Positions 1 to 11,311 of a stretch of DNA of 64,000 bases are shown in pieces. Location of the stretch: positions 5,692,708-5,756,707 of the forward strand of contig CM033391.1 of the NCBI GenBank assembly GCA_019426215.1, written 5' to 3'. The stretch is from Buddleja alternifolia. Lineage: Eukaryota; Streptophyta; Magnoliopsida; Lamiales; Scrophulariaceae. A program made the position numbers and the translations under genes. How positions within the stretch are numbered: the first letter of the stretch is position 1; every line of letters begins with the position of its first letter. The notes under the pieces were generated by a model that searched no databases, was not told the origin of the DNA, and saw only the letters and a program-made list of their open reading frames with translations.

Positions 1-170
1 AAAAAACCGCTGTCATAGATCACCCTATGACAGTGGTTCCATAGAAACCACTGTAGTAGGATGAACCATATGACAGCGGTTCTGGAAGAAACCGCTGTCA
101 TAGGGTTAAAAAAAAATAAAAAATTTGGACCCTATGACAGCGGTTCAGCCTGAACCGCTGTCATAGGGTC
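1..170. repeat. Subterminal CCGCTGTCATAGG repeats, left cluster
   Basis: At least six direct or inverted copies of a motif around AACCGCTGTCATAGG lie here, several paired as short palindromes, for example at 61-107 and 132-169. Comparable arrays in CACTA elements bind the transposase. That role is inferred here. Confidence 0.7.
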
Positions 171-216
171 GTTTATTTTTTTTTTAATTTTATTTTATCA
201 TTTATAATGTTACCAT

Positions 217-497
217 GGCGGAATGACACGAAATTCGCACGGTCATAGCGAAACGGCATTCTAAACAAAATGCAAGACAACTTGCGATCCTGTGATTTTA
301 GCCATCTGAGATCGTTTAAGGCCTCAAATTTGCGTTTTATTACAAAAATAGGGTATTTTCGTAATAAAACATAAATTTGAGATATTAAACGATCTCAAAT
401 GGCTAAATTCACAAGACCGCAATGCATAGCATGCGTCTTGTTTAGCACGCCATTTTTCTATGACCGTGCGAATTTCGTGCCATTCTGACACCGCAAA
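217..497. repeat. Foldback (inverted-repeat) MITE-like hairpin
   Basis: The left arm (about 217-350) and right arm (about 360-497) are imperfect reverse complements over roughly 135 bp. Shared blocks include CACGAAATTCGCACGGTCAT, GAGATCGTTTAA and the core GTTTTATTAC. The two arms meet with almost no spacer, so the single strand could form one long hairpin. No ORF and no clear TSD are seen. Confidence 0.75.
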
Positions 498-521
498 TTT
501 TCAACCGAGAAATATTTTCAT

Positions 522-865
522 AAATACACAAATATACATACACCCACACATACACAATTATACATACACCCATCCACACATACATAAATATACATACACC
601 CATTAACATATACACAAATATACATACACCCATCCACATATATACATACACAAATATACATACACTCATCCACATATATACATACACCCATCCACACATA
701 CACAAATATACATACACCCACACATACACAAATATACATACACCTAAATATACACAAATATAAATACACCCACACATACACAAATATACATACACCCACA
801 TATACACAAATATAAATGCACCCACACATACACAAATATACATACACCCACACATATACAAATAT
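522..865. repeat. 26-bp AC/TA-rich minisatellite
   Basis: A tandem array has a unit close to ACACAAATATACATACACCC plus a variable 6-bp tail (ACACAT, ATCCAC or ACATAT), repeated more than ten times with small indels. It runs into a TA microsatellite at 867-882. Long open frames across it, on the minus strand, come from the repeat period and are not genes. Confidence 0.85.
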
Positions 866-1085
866 ACATATATATATATATAGGGAGAGAAAGAGAAGAG
901 GCTTATGGTGGCGGTGGCGGCGCAGGTATGTGGTGGTGGCGGCGACGACGGTGGTGCCGGGCTTTTGGGGGGGGGGGGGATTGAGAGAGACCGAGAGTAG
1001 TGAGAGAGAGGTTGAAATGTGTTTTAAATTTTGAGAGTGAGAGAATTAGGGGGGCTGCCGGGTAACCTAGCTAAAAACCCGACTG

Positions 1086-1395
1086 TACCCGAACCGCTGT
1101 CACAGGATTTTTTTAATTTTTTTTTTGAACCGGCACTATGACAGCGGTTCGGGGCTAACCGCTGTCATTTTTAATTTTTTTTTAATTTTTTTTTCTGAAA
1201 AATTTATGACAACGGTTGGTGGCGAACCGCTGTCATATCCAGGCACCATGACAGCGGTTCGGGGCGAACCGCTGTCATAGGTCCAAACCGAATAGCCCTA
1301 TCACAGCGGTTTTGCAAAACCGCTGTCATAGGTCCGAGCCGAATAGCCCTATCACAGCGGTTTTGCAAAATCGCTGTCATAGGTACGCTGTTATA
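1086..1395. repeat. Subterminal CCGCTGTCATAGG repeats, right cluster
   Basis: A second cluster of the motif found at 1-170 lies just inside the CACTA terminus at 1414. It includes two near-identical direct copies of a roughly 55-bp unit at 1265-1385 (ATAGGTCC...CACAGCGGTTTTGCAAAA). Confidence 0.7.
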
Positions 1396-1413
1396 GGTCA
1401 TTTCTGTAGTAGT

Positions 1414-1505
1414 GATTACTACAAAAATATTATTATAACCGCTGTAATAGGGGACCCTATTATAGCGGTTTTTAACCGTTGTAATAGGAGTTTTTTGTAG
1501 TAGTG
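1414..1505. mobile_element. Tiny CACTA-derived MITE abutting the larger element
   Basis: This 92-bp palindromic element has left end GATTACTACAAAAA and right end, on the complement, CACTACTACAAAAA. Internally AACCGCTGTAATAGG faces its own complement, a T-for-C variant of the neighbouring element's subterminal motif. It abuts the terminus at 1414. No clear 3-bp TSD is visible. Confidence 0.55.
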
Positions 1506-2039
1506 ACCTATGCCAACCAATCACTACCACCACCACCACCACCACCACCAACCAATGGCTTCCAGACTGCCCAACATCACCGCCACGACCTCCGCAAGCA
1601 TCACCCACCAATGTTGCAGCCACTACCACCATCATTGCCGCCATAATCACCCACCATCATCGGTGTCATCATATGGTATATGTTTAATGAATATAAGGTA
1701 TTTTCCTATATATTTCAGGCACTACTCTTTCACAGAATAGGTATACGATTAATGAACATGAGGTATCGTTCCTATAGAGTTTAGCTGACATTTGAAGAAT
1801 AAACTATTTCATACTGGACATTTGTTGATAATCTTGTCATATATTTTTGGAAACATCTATTTGTCTAATTTCAAAGAAAGGAACAATTTATGAATCCGAG
1901 CTTCCTATAGTGCGTAATGGACTTTCTTACGAAGTTACGCAAAATTGTCGACAATGTTAGCTTAGGTTTGAAGAATAAGTTGTTTTATACTAAATGGTTC
2001 TTGATAAATACTTTCTTGAAAAGCCCTATGTGTCTACTT
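1506..2039. other. Intergenic, no gene recognised
   Basis: A short (CAC)n run (about 1525-1552) lies in a C/A-rich stretch to about 1660. Ordinary AT-rich DNA follows. The histidine/proline-like open frame at 1510-1740 reflects the CAC repeat and is not treated as a gene. Confidence 0.5.
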
Positions 2040-2361
2040 TCAGAGGAAAAATCAGTTTTTTGCTACTTAGATCCATTGTACCTCGGCTGATCCTGGCCAT
2101 CCAATTCAGCACATCATCCCAAGAGTTCTGTCTGCAACCTATTTGCAATCTGCACCAGCAACTCTGAAAAACTTCCCTGGTAATGAGACATTCAAAAAAG
2201 AGATGGTTTCTGCTCTCTTTCCCATGCACACATAACACACAGCCATCCTGCCATAGAATAAGTCTGTTTCTTGTCTTGACTCTATTCACGAGTAACTGCA
2301 AGCCAAATAATAAATCGGTGTCGTGCTATGGACCCCTTTTTCCCAAACAACCTCTCCCCAA
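2026..2361 (-). pseudogene. LINE fragment: RVT zinc-binding domain (zf-RVT)
   Basis: The minus strand encodes a broken copy of the Cys/His zf-RVT domain that lies after the reverse transcriptase in plant LINEs. Visible landmarks are WEKG and HRFIIWLA upstream (about 2310-2350), then CVLCVHGKESRNHLFFEC and W-DDVLNWMARISRG. They align with the same domain in the LINE at 57301-59122 (CVLCDDKMETRDHLYYQC, WVRKISRGK). HRFIIWLA and NRVKTRNRL are in different frames, so at least one frameshift lies near 2300. There is no reverse transcriptase beside it, so this is a relic. Confidence 0.8.
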
Positions 2362-2874
2362 TTCATAACATATTTGGTGTTCAAATTGACAAATACACCA
2401 GATTTTAATTAAACTATTTTTTTTTAATTATTTTATAAATTAATGGATTAATGGATTTATGGAAAAGAATTTGAGCTTTGGTTATGTAATGAGGGCCTGT
2501 AATTTTTTATTTTTATTTTTATTTCGGTGGTTGATGATAAACTATAATTTTGCGTAATTAGTAACCCTTTACTCGGCTTTTAAGTGCCTTATGGCGTGTT
2601 TTTTATTTGTTTGTTGGTAAACACAAACACTTGAAGTGATAAATTGATGTGTTCATTGCATATATTGGTTTGCTTGAAGTTTTATATTATATTTGACGTG
2701 AATTATATATACGATGAGCATTAGTTGTACATGGTGTAGTTATGTCAAAGCTATTAGGATGGCCAGAAGAGAGGGGTGGCGCGAAGGCAAACAACCTCTC
2801 TCCGCTCGGTGCCATTATTAACGATGTTTTAGTTCTTTCGCTTTCCTTTCATTCGTATTACTTTTTTTCTTTTT
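2362..2874. other. Intergenic, AT-rich, no gene recognised
   Basis: I see no supported feature here. The tract at 2856-2879 (pyrimidine run ending in ACAAG) resembles a 3' splice site and leads into the open frame described next. Confidence 0.4.
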
Positions 2875-4259
2875 ACAAGACATTTGAGTAATGTTGTGCT
2901 TGTGGCTCATCCCTCAGCTCGAGCAGCCGTAGTGGCACAGGAGAATGTGTTAGAAATCTTGATTGAGTAAATTGTGTTTAGCGCAATTTTATTGGAGATT
3001 TAAGTGAATTCCACATGTTGAGAGTGGAGTGTCTTTGACTTAAATTAATCTACGTTTTGAGTAGATAAATTTATAGTATTTAATTACTCAAATCCGATTT
3101 CGGGTGAATGAGAAATTAATTAGCAAAGTGTATCACTTAAAATGTTTCTCGTAATTGGAATCAATAATTGATGTGAACAAAGGCGAATAAATGATCTCAA
3201 TTATACGATCGACGGCCGCGGTTGTATAAGAAATAGTTCATTTAGTTCGTGGTCTAAAATGTTCAAATTGAAAAATTGAGGGACCAATTTGAAAGGACTT
3301 AAGGAATCAAGATTCAAAGTTTTGGGGTCAAAATTAAAGTCTGTGGAAATATAGGGGCTGAATTGCAAGCCGGATGGTGCAACCGCCCACACCGAATCAT
3401 TTCCCGGAATTGGTGGCTTGTTATAGGTTGAAGAGGCGGGTGTACGGTGCACCCGCAACACCGGATGATAACCATGTCAGGGGATTTTGTCTTTTAGCTC
3501 AGGGGTTGTTTTGAACAATTGCAACTCTTGGGGCTAATTTGAAAAGTCCGAAAAGGTGCAATCAGGGGGCATTTTGTCCAAAAGACACAACCTTTGGGCC
3601 TTTATGCAGAAATCCGAAAAGTCACACTTTTTGACCCAAAACCTTTCATTCTCTATAAATAGCCCCCATAGTTTGGATATTTACACCAACATAATATTCT
3701 CTTCTCTCTTTTATTCTTAGTACTAATTTGAGTACTTGAATATTCTTTGTTTCTTAAATATTAATTTTAATATTTTAAGAATAGTGTTGAATATTAAATG
3801 CTAAATTGAGCATTTAAAATATTCTTGAAATTCTTAAATATTATTTTAAGAATTATTTAGTACTAATTTGAGTACTTTAAATATTCTTAAATATTATTTT
3901 AATATTGTAAGAATAAGTTTGCATATTAAATGTTTAGATGTGCATTTAATTCATCCATGTCCATCGAGAGAGTTTGAAACAAGTATTTTGTTCGCTAGGC
4001 TCGAAAATTTGTAGTGGTACTATTTCCGAGACGTTTGTCGTTGTATCTTGGGAGACAATTGCCGTATTCCGTGACTACCAAGTGCGGGGCAATATTGTTT
4101 TAAGAAAATAGGGTAACCCTTGCCTCGACATATCATTATCATTTTGCATCTTCATAAACACCGCCCGTTACGCGCTAGAATTTTTCCCAACAGAATGTTC
4201 CTGTTCTCCCACCTCTTGCTGAACTAGCTATTTTGTCGGATGTTTCTGCATTGAATTAA
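2875..4259 (+). pseudogene. Open frame split by the solo LTR (possible LINE 3' end or exon)
   Basis: The frame is open from 2875 to the LTR at 2948 and resumes in the same frame at 4193, running to TAA at 4257-4259. Skipping the LTR and one TSD copy leaves about 44 continuous codons with features such as HPSARAAVVAQENVPVLPPL. An A-rich tail follows at 4280-4298. That tail would fit the C-terminal end of a LINE ORF2, while the pyrimidine tract with AG just upstream would fit a terminal exon. I do not recognise the protein. Confidence 0.4.
2948..4192 (+). mobile_element. Solo LTR, TSD GAATG
   Basis: The 1,245-bp segment begins TGTTAGAAA, ends TTCCCAACA (inverted TGTT/AACA ends) and is flanked by the exact 5-bp duplication GAATG (2943-2947 and 4193-4197). 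A TATA-like CTATAAATAG lies at 3654-3663. AT-rich near-repeats built on TACTAATTTGAGTACTT follow downstream (3715-3960). There is no internal domain and no second LTR, so this is a solo LTR left by LTR-LTR recombination. Its superfamily is not determined. Confidence 0.85.
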
Positions 4260-7017
4260 TGAAATCTATCATTATTTCTAAAAAAAATAAAAATAAGAGC
4301 ATTCGTGCATTATAGATCGTATCGTAATTTATCTCTTGAATAAAGCCCATTAGAAAAGTAATGTATATTTGGTCTTTTTTTTCGTTTGTTGAAAAAACGA
4401 GCACAAAACAAATTACACATGGAGATGCATCTCCTCATTAACTAAGCTCTCGACTTCCTCTGGAGGCTTGGACCATATGTGACCAGTCATGTTAGGATCT
4501 GACCACAAAAGCTATTGACTGATATTCATACAAACATGGCCCATGTTTCACAAGTCCTTAATTTTTTAGCCTTTTGGTTGGCCTTTTAGGACCATCCTCG
4601 TCCTAAATTATACAAGACCTTTTCTATTTTGGGAAGTTTGCTTCATTGAAACTTGTAGGGCTATATTTAAAAAGTAAGATTATAGTTTTGAGATATCAAA
4701 ATTATTTATGAGATAAAATTTATGTTTCTCTTTTTAGTATAAATTCAGGTGTCCGTACCCGTACCCAGCATTATGGAGATTATAGTTCATTATACATAAA
4801 TGATTGTGATTATATTGAAATTTTAAATCGCGAAAATCTTTTAGAATGACTCATCAAAGAATTTATCATGGTTTTTACTCGCAACAAGCACCTATATTCA
4901 TTACAACTGATTGTAGGAATTTTGTATATAGTGAACTCCACATAAACTTATTACCCCGAAAAAAAATCAAAAACTGCACACAAATCCATCACATAATTAG
5001 TCGAATTGTCCAACTTCTAAAGAAAACATTAATTTTATCAACCATTTGATTGAATCACATCGACTTCACGCTAATAAAATGAGAGATTTAGTGTTTAATC
5101 TCCACCTTTGATCCAATCTGAACTTTCAATTTTAAATGGTGTTCCGTCTTCTATTCTATTTACTTATATAAACATCACTTGTTAAAAAAAATTGAAAACA
5201 TTAATAATCTAATGTTATATCTTCACCAGATAGTGTTTTTATTTCTTCTCTTTTCCTAATTATAGTTAGTACGAATTCACAATAATAAGTCCATTGCTTT
5301 ACGGTTAGAGTTTCTCAAATGGGATGCTTCTACGATTTTAATGTTTCTATGCCTTGCAAGCGACGTCAACGACAAGAAATAACCAATAAAGTTGTTAGAA
5401 ATTATAGCAGCATTAAAAGCATTTCCTAAAAGGATGTCATATTGTAGGCCCGATACTGACTGTAACATATATAAAGAGTCCATTACATAAAAAGTGAACT
5501 ATTATTATTAATATTATTATCATGTTTTGATGTATAGTCCAATGAAAATTTAATCACAATATAAATATGATAAGTTTTGCTATATAATTAGTTGGGGAGT
5601 CTAAACCAATTTGTAAATTTTTATCTCTTGCACTTAAAGATTCTATGAATGAGTTAATAAGCAAATTAAATTAGTTATTCATTATTACATTAGCGAAATA
5701 ATTACATACTTTGGTCAGCAATACCTGAGGATTATTGACTTGGGAAGGAGGTAAAATAAAATAAAAAGTTTATTTTGGATCATAGATACATAATGTAATA
5801 ATTATAAGCGAAAATTACGAAAATCCCCTAAAATAAATTTTATATCTAACAAGCTCATATGATTTTTTTTCTATCTAAAAAAACTCATTCTGCAACTTTT
5901 TTATTCAAAAAAACCCAAAAATTAAAATTAAGAACTTTTCGGCCTGGATTACCCTAAACGTCTTAAGTTAAGAATTAATAAATTGACTTATCTTTTCAAA
6001 ATATTTTCATTTAAAAACTTTTAGATTGATAAATTGTATAATTACAAATTTAAGTTTATATTAAATAATTTAAGTATTTTTATATAATTTATTTATTACT
6101 TTAACATGATAATTATCTAAAAATGACTTCTTTTTTTTAAATTTAAAAAAGATTAAAAAAATCTGAAAAACTTTGAAATTAAAATCATAGATAATATAAA
6201 TTATCACATAAATTTTTTAAATAAATACATTTCTATACAAAAGTGTAGTTGATTAATTCTTAGTTAAGAAGACTAAGGAGAAATAAGTCCATAATTAAAT
6301 TTACTAGCCCCAAATATTGGGGTTTTCTCTAATAAAAAATTGTGAAATGGTATTTTTTTTATTAAAAATTATTATCATGAATTTTTAGGATATAAAAGTT
6401 TATTTTATGGGGATTTTAGTAATTTTCTCTAATTATAAATTTAGCTTTTACATTGTTTGAGCATGTTATATTTTAAGCAAGGACTATTCCATGTGATGAA
6501 TGTGTAGGGAGCAATAAAATAACTTAGTTTACTCCTCGGGTCTTCTTACTATTGCGCAATACTTACTCTTCTATTTATAACATTTGATTTTCAAAATAAT
6601 CATTGCATAATATGACATAATTATCACTAAATCTATATATTAATCATTTTGATGCTCTCTTAACGCCATTAAAGTAGAATTATATAACAATTATATATAA
6701 ATAAGGGTAAGTGGCATTTCACCCCCCAAATTCACCATTTTAGCACATTACCTCCAAAGGTGACTAAAAAGGATTTTGGATCCTCAAATTATATTTGTTG
6801 TAGCAGTATGCCTTCGAATAAATTTTAAATCAATTTATTTTAAATAAGCACTCTTCGCCAACTATGTTCGCGTGTTTTACCGTGTTACCCGCCAAAAACC
6901 AATCAAACAGTTCAATAATATTTACATATTACTGCTTATGGTGAAGGCAAACTAAACATTAGTACTTTTGCTGCAACATATCGATCATACGAAAACAAAC
7001 TGACTAATTGGTTGAGG
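4260..7017. other. Long AT-rich intergenic stretch
   Basis: About 2.7 kb is without a recognisable gene. The short open frames at 4846-5049 and 5277-5483 show no family resemblance. A tract at about 6700-6800 (GGCATTTCACCCCCCAAATT and following) resembles the subterminal sequence of non-autonomous DNA transposons, but I could not pair it with a second end. Confidence 0.5.
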
Positions 7018-7022
7018 ATTAC

Positions 7023-8607
7023 TGTTACACCTCTAAGAGTTGGGTCCTTACTAGGGGTGTAAACGAGCCGAGCCTGGCGATTTTGCCAGGCTCGAGCTTG
7101 ATAGGTCAAAAACCAGCCGAGCCCAAGCTCGCGAGCCGGAATTGGGCTAATTCACATCAATTTCAAAATCAAATTCCAACATTTAAACACCAAAAATCAC
7201 ATCAATTCTAACATCAAATTAAACGCATACAATCACATCAATTTCAACAACAAACTAAACGCGTAAAATTGCCGGGGTGAACAAAGGTTTAGTGGTGGTT
7301 TCGCGGCGGTTTCCGGTGACAGAGGCTGATGGAGGCTAGGCGCAGCAACAACTGGGTTACGGTTGAAGAAGGTGACGGTGGTGACGGCGACCGAAGACGG
7401 AGGTGACGGTAGACGAAGACGGAGGTGACGGTGGAGGGCCGCCGACTGCGTGACTGAGAAGAGGCCAAAAGGGGGTTCTTTTCTGCTCCTGCTGCGTGAC
7501 TTTGAAAGAGGTGAGTAGGGTGCTATTTTTGGTATTTGAGTTTTATTATTATGGTTAATATTTAATATATATATATATATAAAATTAATATTTATAAATA
7601 TAAAAATAAATATACATAAAAATAATGAAGAAGCTCGCGAGCCGGGCTCGAGAAAAGCTCGAGCTCGTGAAGCTCGAGCTCGAGTCGAGCCGGCTCGGCT
7701 CAACTTACGCCCCTAGACACGATGGGCCAACGTGTCAAGATGGAACGACGGATGCCGAGAGTAGGCAGCATTGGCTAAGAAAAGGGCACAAGTGGGCAAG
7801 TTTCGGGCAACAGTGGGCAATGACTCGAGAGAAAGTGGGTTTGGTTGAGGAAGTACAAGATTGTGGCAAGTTGTGGGCAATTGTGCGGGAAAGGGAAAAC
7901 TTCACGGGTGCTTGAGCTGGGCACCCGGCGTGCGTGAAATTCGAACAGTGGCCGAGAAAACTAGTCAGCAAGTGCACCATGGGTCAGGTTCAAGGCAGAC
8001 TAGCTGAGAAAACTCGGCAGGTGGCCAGGCTCCGTGCGGGTAGTGCTGGGCGACTTGACATGCAGACGACGAGTCATGTGCGGGACATGTGCAAGGCGGT
8101 TAGGTGAAGCATTGACCAAGGCCAACCACTGGACAAATGGACGCGTGGGATGCTTATTGCTGGAGTTAGTGGGCAGTTACGAGCAGTTTTGGTGAGCAGA
8201 ACTGCCCGACACTTGGAACCTAGTGATAGGCTGAATCCTAGGAGTGGGGGAAGTCCACTCCAAGCACCTGGTGCCTTTAAAACAGATTGTATATGCCATT
8301 TTGAGAGAGGAGAGAGATGTGTATGAGTTTAGGGAATGTCCTTGTATTTTACTTGATGAGTAAAATATAAGGTTGAGCGTTGGTCGCCCGTAAATGTGAA
8401 TGTGCCCTTTTTATATTCAGCATGTGTGCATGAGTGTGCTTGTTTATGCTTGCGGGGTGTTAAGTATGCTCGTGGAAAACACTAATCAATTGGGAAACAC
8501 AATAGTTGTGCTTGTTGGGGAAGGCTGACTGGTTCGTGTGGGATGAATCAGGCCGCACGAGGGCCTACGCATGGGAAAATTCAAAGTCGAAAAATGCCCC
8601 CATGACA
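7023..8607 (+). repeat. 5' LTR (carries a 664-bp insertion)
   Basis: The sequence matches the 3' LTR at 11312-12222 along its length, including shared blocks such as GAGTTGGGTCCTT, GGCAATGACTCGAGA and GGCCGCACGAGGGCCTA. It ends in ...GACA immediately before the PBS. About 921 bp remain when the insertion at 7052-7715 is removed. Divergence between the LTRs is visible throughout, so the insertion is not recent. Confidence 0.9.
7052..7715. mobile_element. hAT-like non-autonomous TIR element in the 5' LTR
   Basis: The left end TAGGGGTGTAAACGAGCCGAGCC-like and the right end (complement TAGGGGCGTAAGTTGAGCCGAGCC-like) are inverted repeats rich in GAGC/GCTC. The family is the same as at 19356-31290 and 59183. 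Comparison with the 3' LTR, which lacks it, fixes it as an insertion. The expected 8-bp TSD is not clear (GTCCTTAC against GACACGAT). The interior has a GC-rich block (7310-7480) and a (TA)n run (7566-7581). Confidence 0.75.
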
Positions 8608-9587
8608 ATTGGTATCAGAGCCTCGTTTCGATGCAATTGTTAGTTGGACTTGGCTTTGATTTGGTCGGAAATGTCAAAAAATCCGCTGCGCATGTCTGGA
8701 TCCTTGTGAGAGGCATGGATCGTGAAGATTCCGTGTGCTTGGTGGCACGAAATTGGTTGAAGACTTGCTGGTATGGGACAGTGAGAACGCAGGTCGCGTA
8801 ACTGGCGTGGGCTGCATGGAATTGTGGGTGACATTGATTCCTGTGTGGGCTTGATGGGGGTAGATTGTTGTTGTGCGAGAGACAGGTGCTGATTGCATTA
8901 AGAGGGCCGTTTGATGAAGTTCAACGTGAGAAATCTGTGGGATCCGTAAGTATGAAAATTGCTGGTAATTTGGCCGAGTGAATGGCTCGTCAAATTCATC
9001 GTAGGATCAACGTAGGCAAGGGTTGCGAATGATGAAAATGCTTGCTTGATCTTGACCAAATTATGGGTACGGTTAAAGATCCAAGTACGGGTTTTGGTGG
9101 AAAAGGTCAGGGTTGCAAATGGCCGATGGAAAAGGCTCGTGTGGTGGCATGAGTACGTTGAAGGCAAAGAGATGTTGTTGGATGCGTTGGGTATAATTGG
9201 CAGAGTAGTGGCAGGGTATTCAACTGTTGAAAGGACCTCTTCCGATGGATAAGATCTATGTAAGTGATAAAGGAAATTCATTGTGTCATCAATGGGCACG
9301 AATTACTCGGAGTCATGAAGCCAAAGTTGCTGAAAATTTGGGTAAGTATGTGGTTTATTCGAATTTCAGTGTGGGATGATTTTGGTTTGCTAGGCACTGA
9401 GTTGTTGGGCTGGAATTAGTACATTTTCATCAAGAGGATTCAGGAAGGTGAGGTTTTGGGTCGAAACATCGGACAAAGAGCATGAATGCGGGTTCAAACG
9501 GTTTCGGGAATCTGGTGACAAAATTTAGTGGCTCGGGTATTGATGTTGGTTTGACGAGGATGTCGAATTATTTTGGTGGGGGTGGTT
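8608..9587 (+). other. Internal region of the LARD-like element: PBS, non-coding body, PPT
   Basis: The PBS TGGTATCAGAGC is at 8610-8621 and the polypurine tract GGTGGGGGTGG ends at about 9585. The stretch between them has only short open frames on both strands with no resemblance to gag, protease, integrase or RT. Confidence 0.75.
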
Positions 9588-9596
9588 TGTTACACC

Positions 9597-11311
9597 ACGG
9601 GAATATTAAATTATTAATACAAAAAATAATAAAAAATAAAAAAAATGTACAAAAATAGAGGGGTATCAGATAATAGGATGAAACGACATAGGGTATGTCG
9701 TCTCTTGCTAATATATTGTTTTTATTTAAATTGAAGTGAGACGACATAGGTTATGTCGTCTCACTTTAATACTCTTTTTTTAAAAAAAATTGTTATCACG
9801 ACTTTTGCCGTGATAACATAATTTTTTTTTTAGCTTGTCGTATTCGTTTACCAGGTCATTGAATTGAGTCCATTTTTGTGTGGTTTCAAAATTTATATGA
9901 AAGTATACAAATTATATGTTCGGGCCGAGACCCAAAAATGAATGAAAGAGGGAGAAAAATGAGCAAAACAAAAAGGAAAAAAATCATTATTTTCTTTTAA
10001 AAAAATCATTTTTTCCCTTGTTTTCGGTTCATTTTTCTCCATTTTTCATGCATTTTTGGGATTCGACCCGAACATATAATTTATAGACTTTCATATAAAT
10101 TTTGTAACCACATAAAAATGGACTCATTTTGATGCCCGGATAAAAGAATACGGCAAGCAAAAAAGCAGCACTAGAGGAATTTTTTTAAGAAAATAATGAT
10201 TTTTCCCCTTCTTTTCGGATCATTTTTCCCTCTTTTTCGTTCATTTTTGGGTCTCGACCCGAACATATAATTTGTAGACTTTCATATAAACTTTGTAACC
10301 ACATAAAAATAGACTCATTTATGACTTTGTAAAGGAATACGACAAGTAAAAAAGCAGCACTAAAGCAATTTTTTTTTAAGAAAATAATGATTTTTTTCCT
10401 TGTCATTTTTCTCCCTTTTCGTGCATTTTTGGGTTTCGACCCAAACATATAATTTGTAAACTTTCATATAAAATTTGTAACCACATAAAAATGGACTCAT
10501 TTCGATGCCCGAATAAAAGAATACGACAAACAAAAAAGCAGCACTAGAGGAATTTTTTTAAGAAAATAATGATTTCCCCCCTTTTTCGTTCATTTTTGGG
10601 TCTCGACCCGAACATATAATTTGTAGACTTTCATATAAACTTTGTAACCACATAAAAATGGACTCATTTCGATGACCTGGTAAAGGAATATGACAAGCAA
10701 AAAAGCAGCACTAAAGCAATTTTTTAAAGAAAATAATGATTTTTTTCCTTGTCATTTTTCTCCCTTTTTCGTTCATTTTTGGGTTTCGACCCGAACATAT
10801 AATTTGTAAACTTTCATATACACTTTATAACCACATAAAAATGGACTCATTTCGATGCCTGCATAAAGGAATACGGCAAGCAAAAAAGCAACACTAGAGG
10901 AATTTTTTTAAGAAAATAATGATTTTTTTCCTTTTTCTGTGCTCATTTTTCTCCCTTTTTTATTCATTTTTGGGTCTCAACCTGAATATATAATTTGTAG
11001 ACTTTCATATAAACTTTGGAACCACACAAAAATGGACTCATTTCGATGACCTGGTAAAGGAATACGGCAAGCAAAAAAACTAAAATTATGTTATCAAGGC
11101 ACAAGTCGTGATAACAAGTTTTTTAAAAAATATATGTATTAAAGTGAGACGACATAACCTATAATAATAAAAAAAATATTAGCAAGAGGCGACATAGGTT
11201 ATGTCGTCTCTTGGATGAGACGAATCGTTTCATTCTATTATCTGATACCCTTTTATTTTTGTACATTTTTTGATTTTTTTATTATTTTTTGTGTTGATAA
11301 TTTAATATTCC
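9597..11311. mobile_element. Non-autonomous MULE with long TIRs, 9-bp TSD TGTTACACC
   Basis: Long terminal inverted repeats of over 100 bp (left about 9599-9720, right about 11170-11311) share blocks such as GAATATTAAATTAT, TGTACAAAAATA and GGTATCAGATAATAG. They are flanked by TGTTACACC at 9588-9596 and 11312-11320. A 9-bp duplication with long TIRs is the signature of Mutator-like elements. The duplicated 9 bp are the first nine bases of the 3' LTR, so the element landed exactly at the PPT/LTR junction. The interior is a tandem array and there is no transposase. Confidence 0.85.
9985..11085. repeat. Tandem array of about 170-190-bp units inside the MULE
   Basis: Five to six direct copies have junctions (AAGAAAATAATGATTTTT) at about 10188, 10379, 10559, 10729 and 10911. 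Each carries CGACCCGAACATATAATTTG, TTCATATAAA and CACATAAAAATGGACTCATT. A partial inverted copy (9840-9985) faces the array, so the left part of the element is itself a large foldback. Confidence 0.85.

Larger units (their letters stand above)
1..1414. mobile_element. CACTA-like element, right part (left end outside window)
   Basis: The right edge reads TTTCTGTAGTAGTG (1401-1414), the complement of the CACTACTACAGAAA-type terminus of plant CACTA transposons. Both flanks of the segment (1-170 and 1086-1395) are packed with direct and inverted copies of a subterminal motif built on AACCGCTGTCATAGG, as CACTA subterminal regions usually are. There is no transposase coding sequence. The interior holds a foldback, a minisatellite and a GC-rich patch (900-1060). 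The left end and TSD are outside the window, so its length and autonomy cannot be judged. Confidence 0.55.

Noticed and set aside
442..861. Two long minus-strand open frames rich in Cys/Val/Tyr
   Set aside because: They lie wholly in the 26-bp minisatellite, whose composition lacks stops in two frames. The encoded sequence is periodic and resembles no protein family.
1204..1740. Open frames with His/Val runs
   Set aside because: They are produced by the (CAC)n tract and the CACTA subterminal repeats.
7233..7703. 156-codon minus-strand open frame
   Set aside because: It lies inside the hAT-like MITE. Its content reflects a GC-rich repeat segment and a TA microsatellite.
8571..9299. Several short open frames on both strands in the LARD-like internal region
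   Set aside because: They have no gag or pol motifs and overlap each other on opposite strands, so they look like chance frames.
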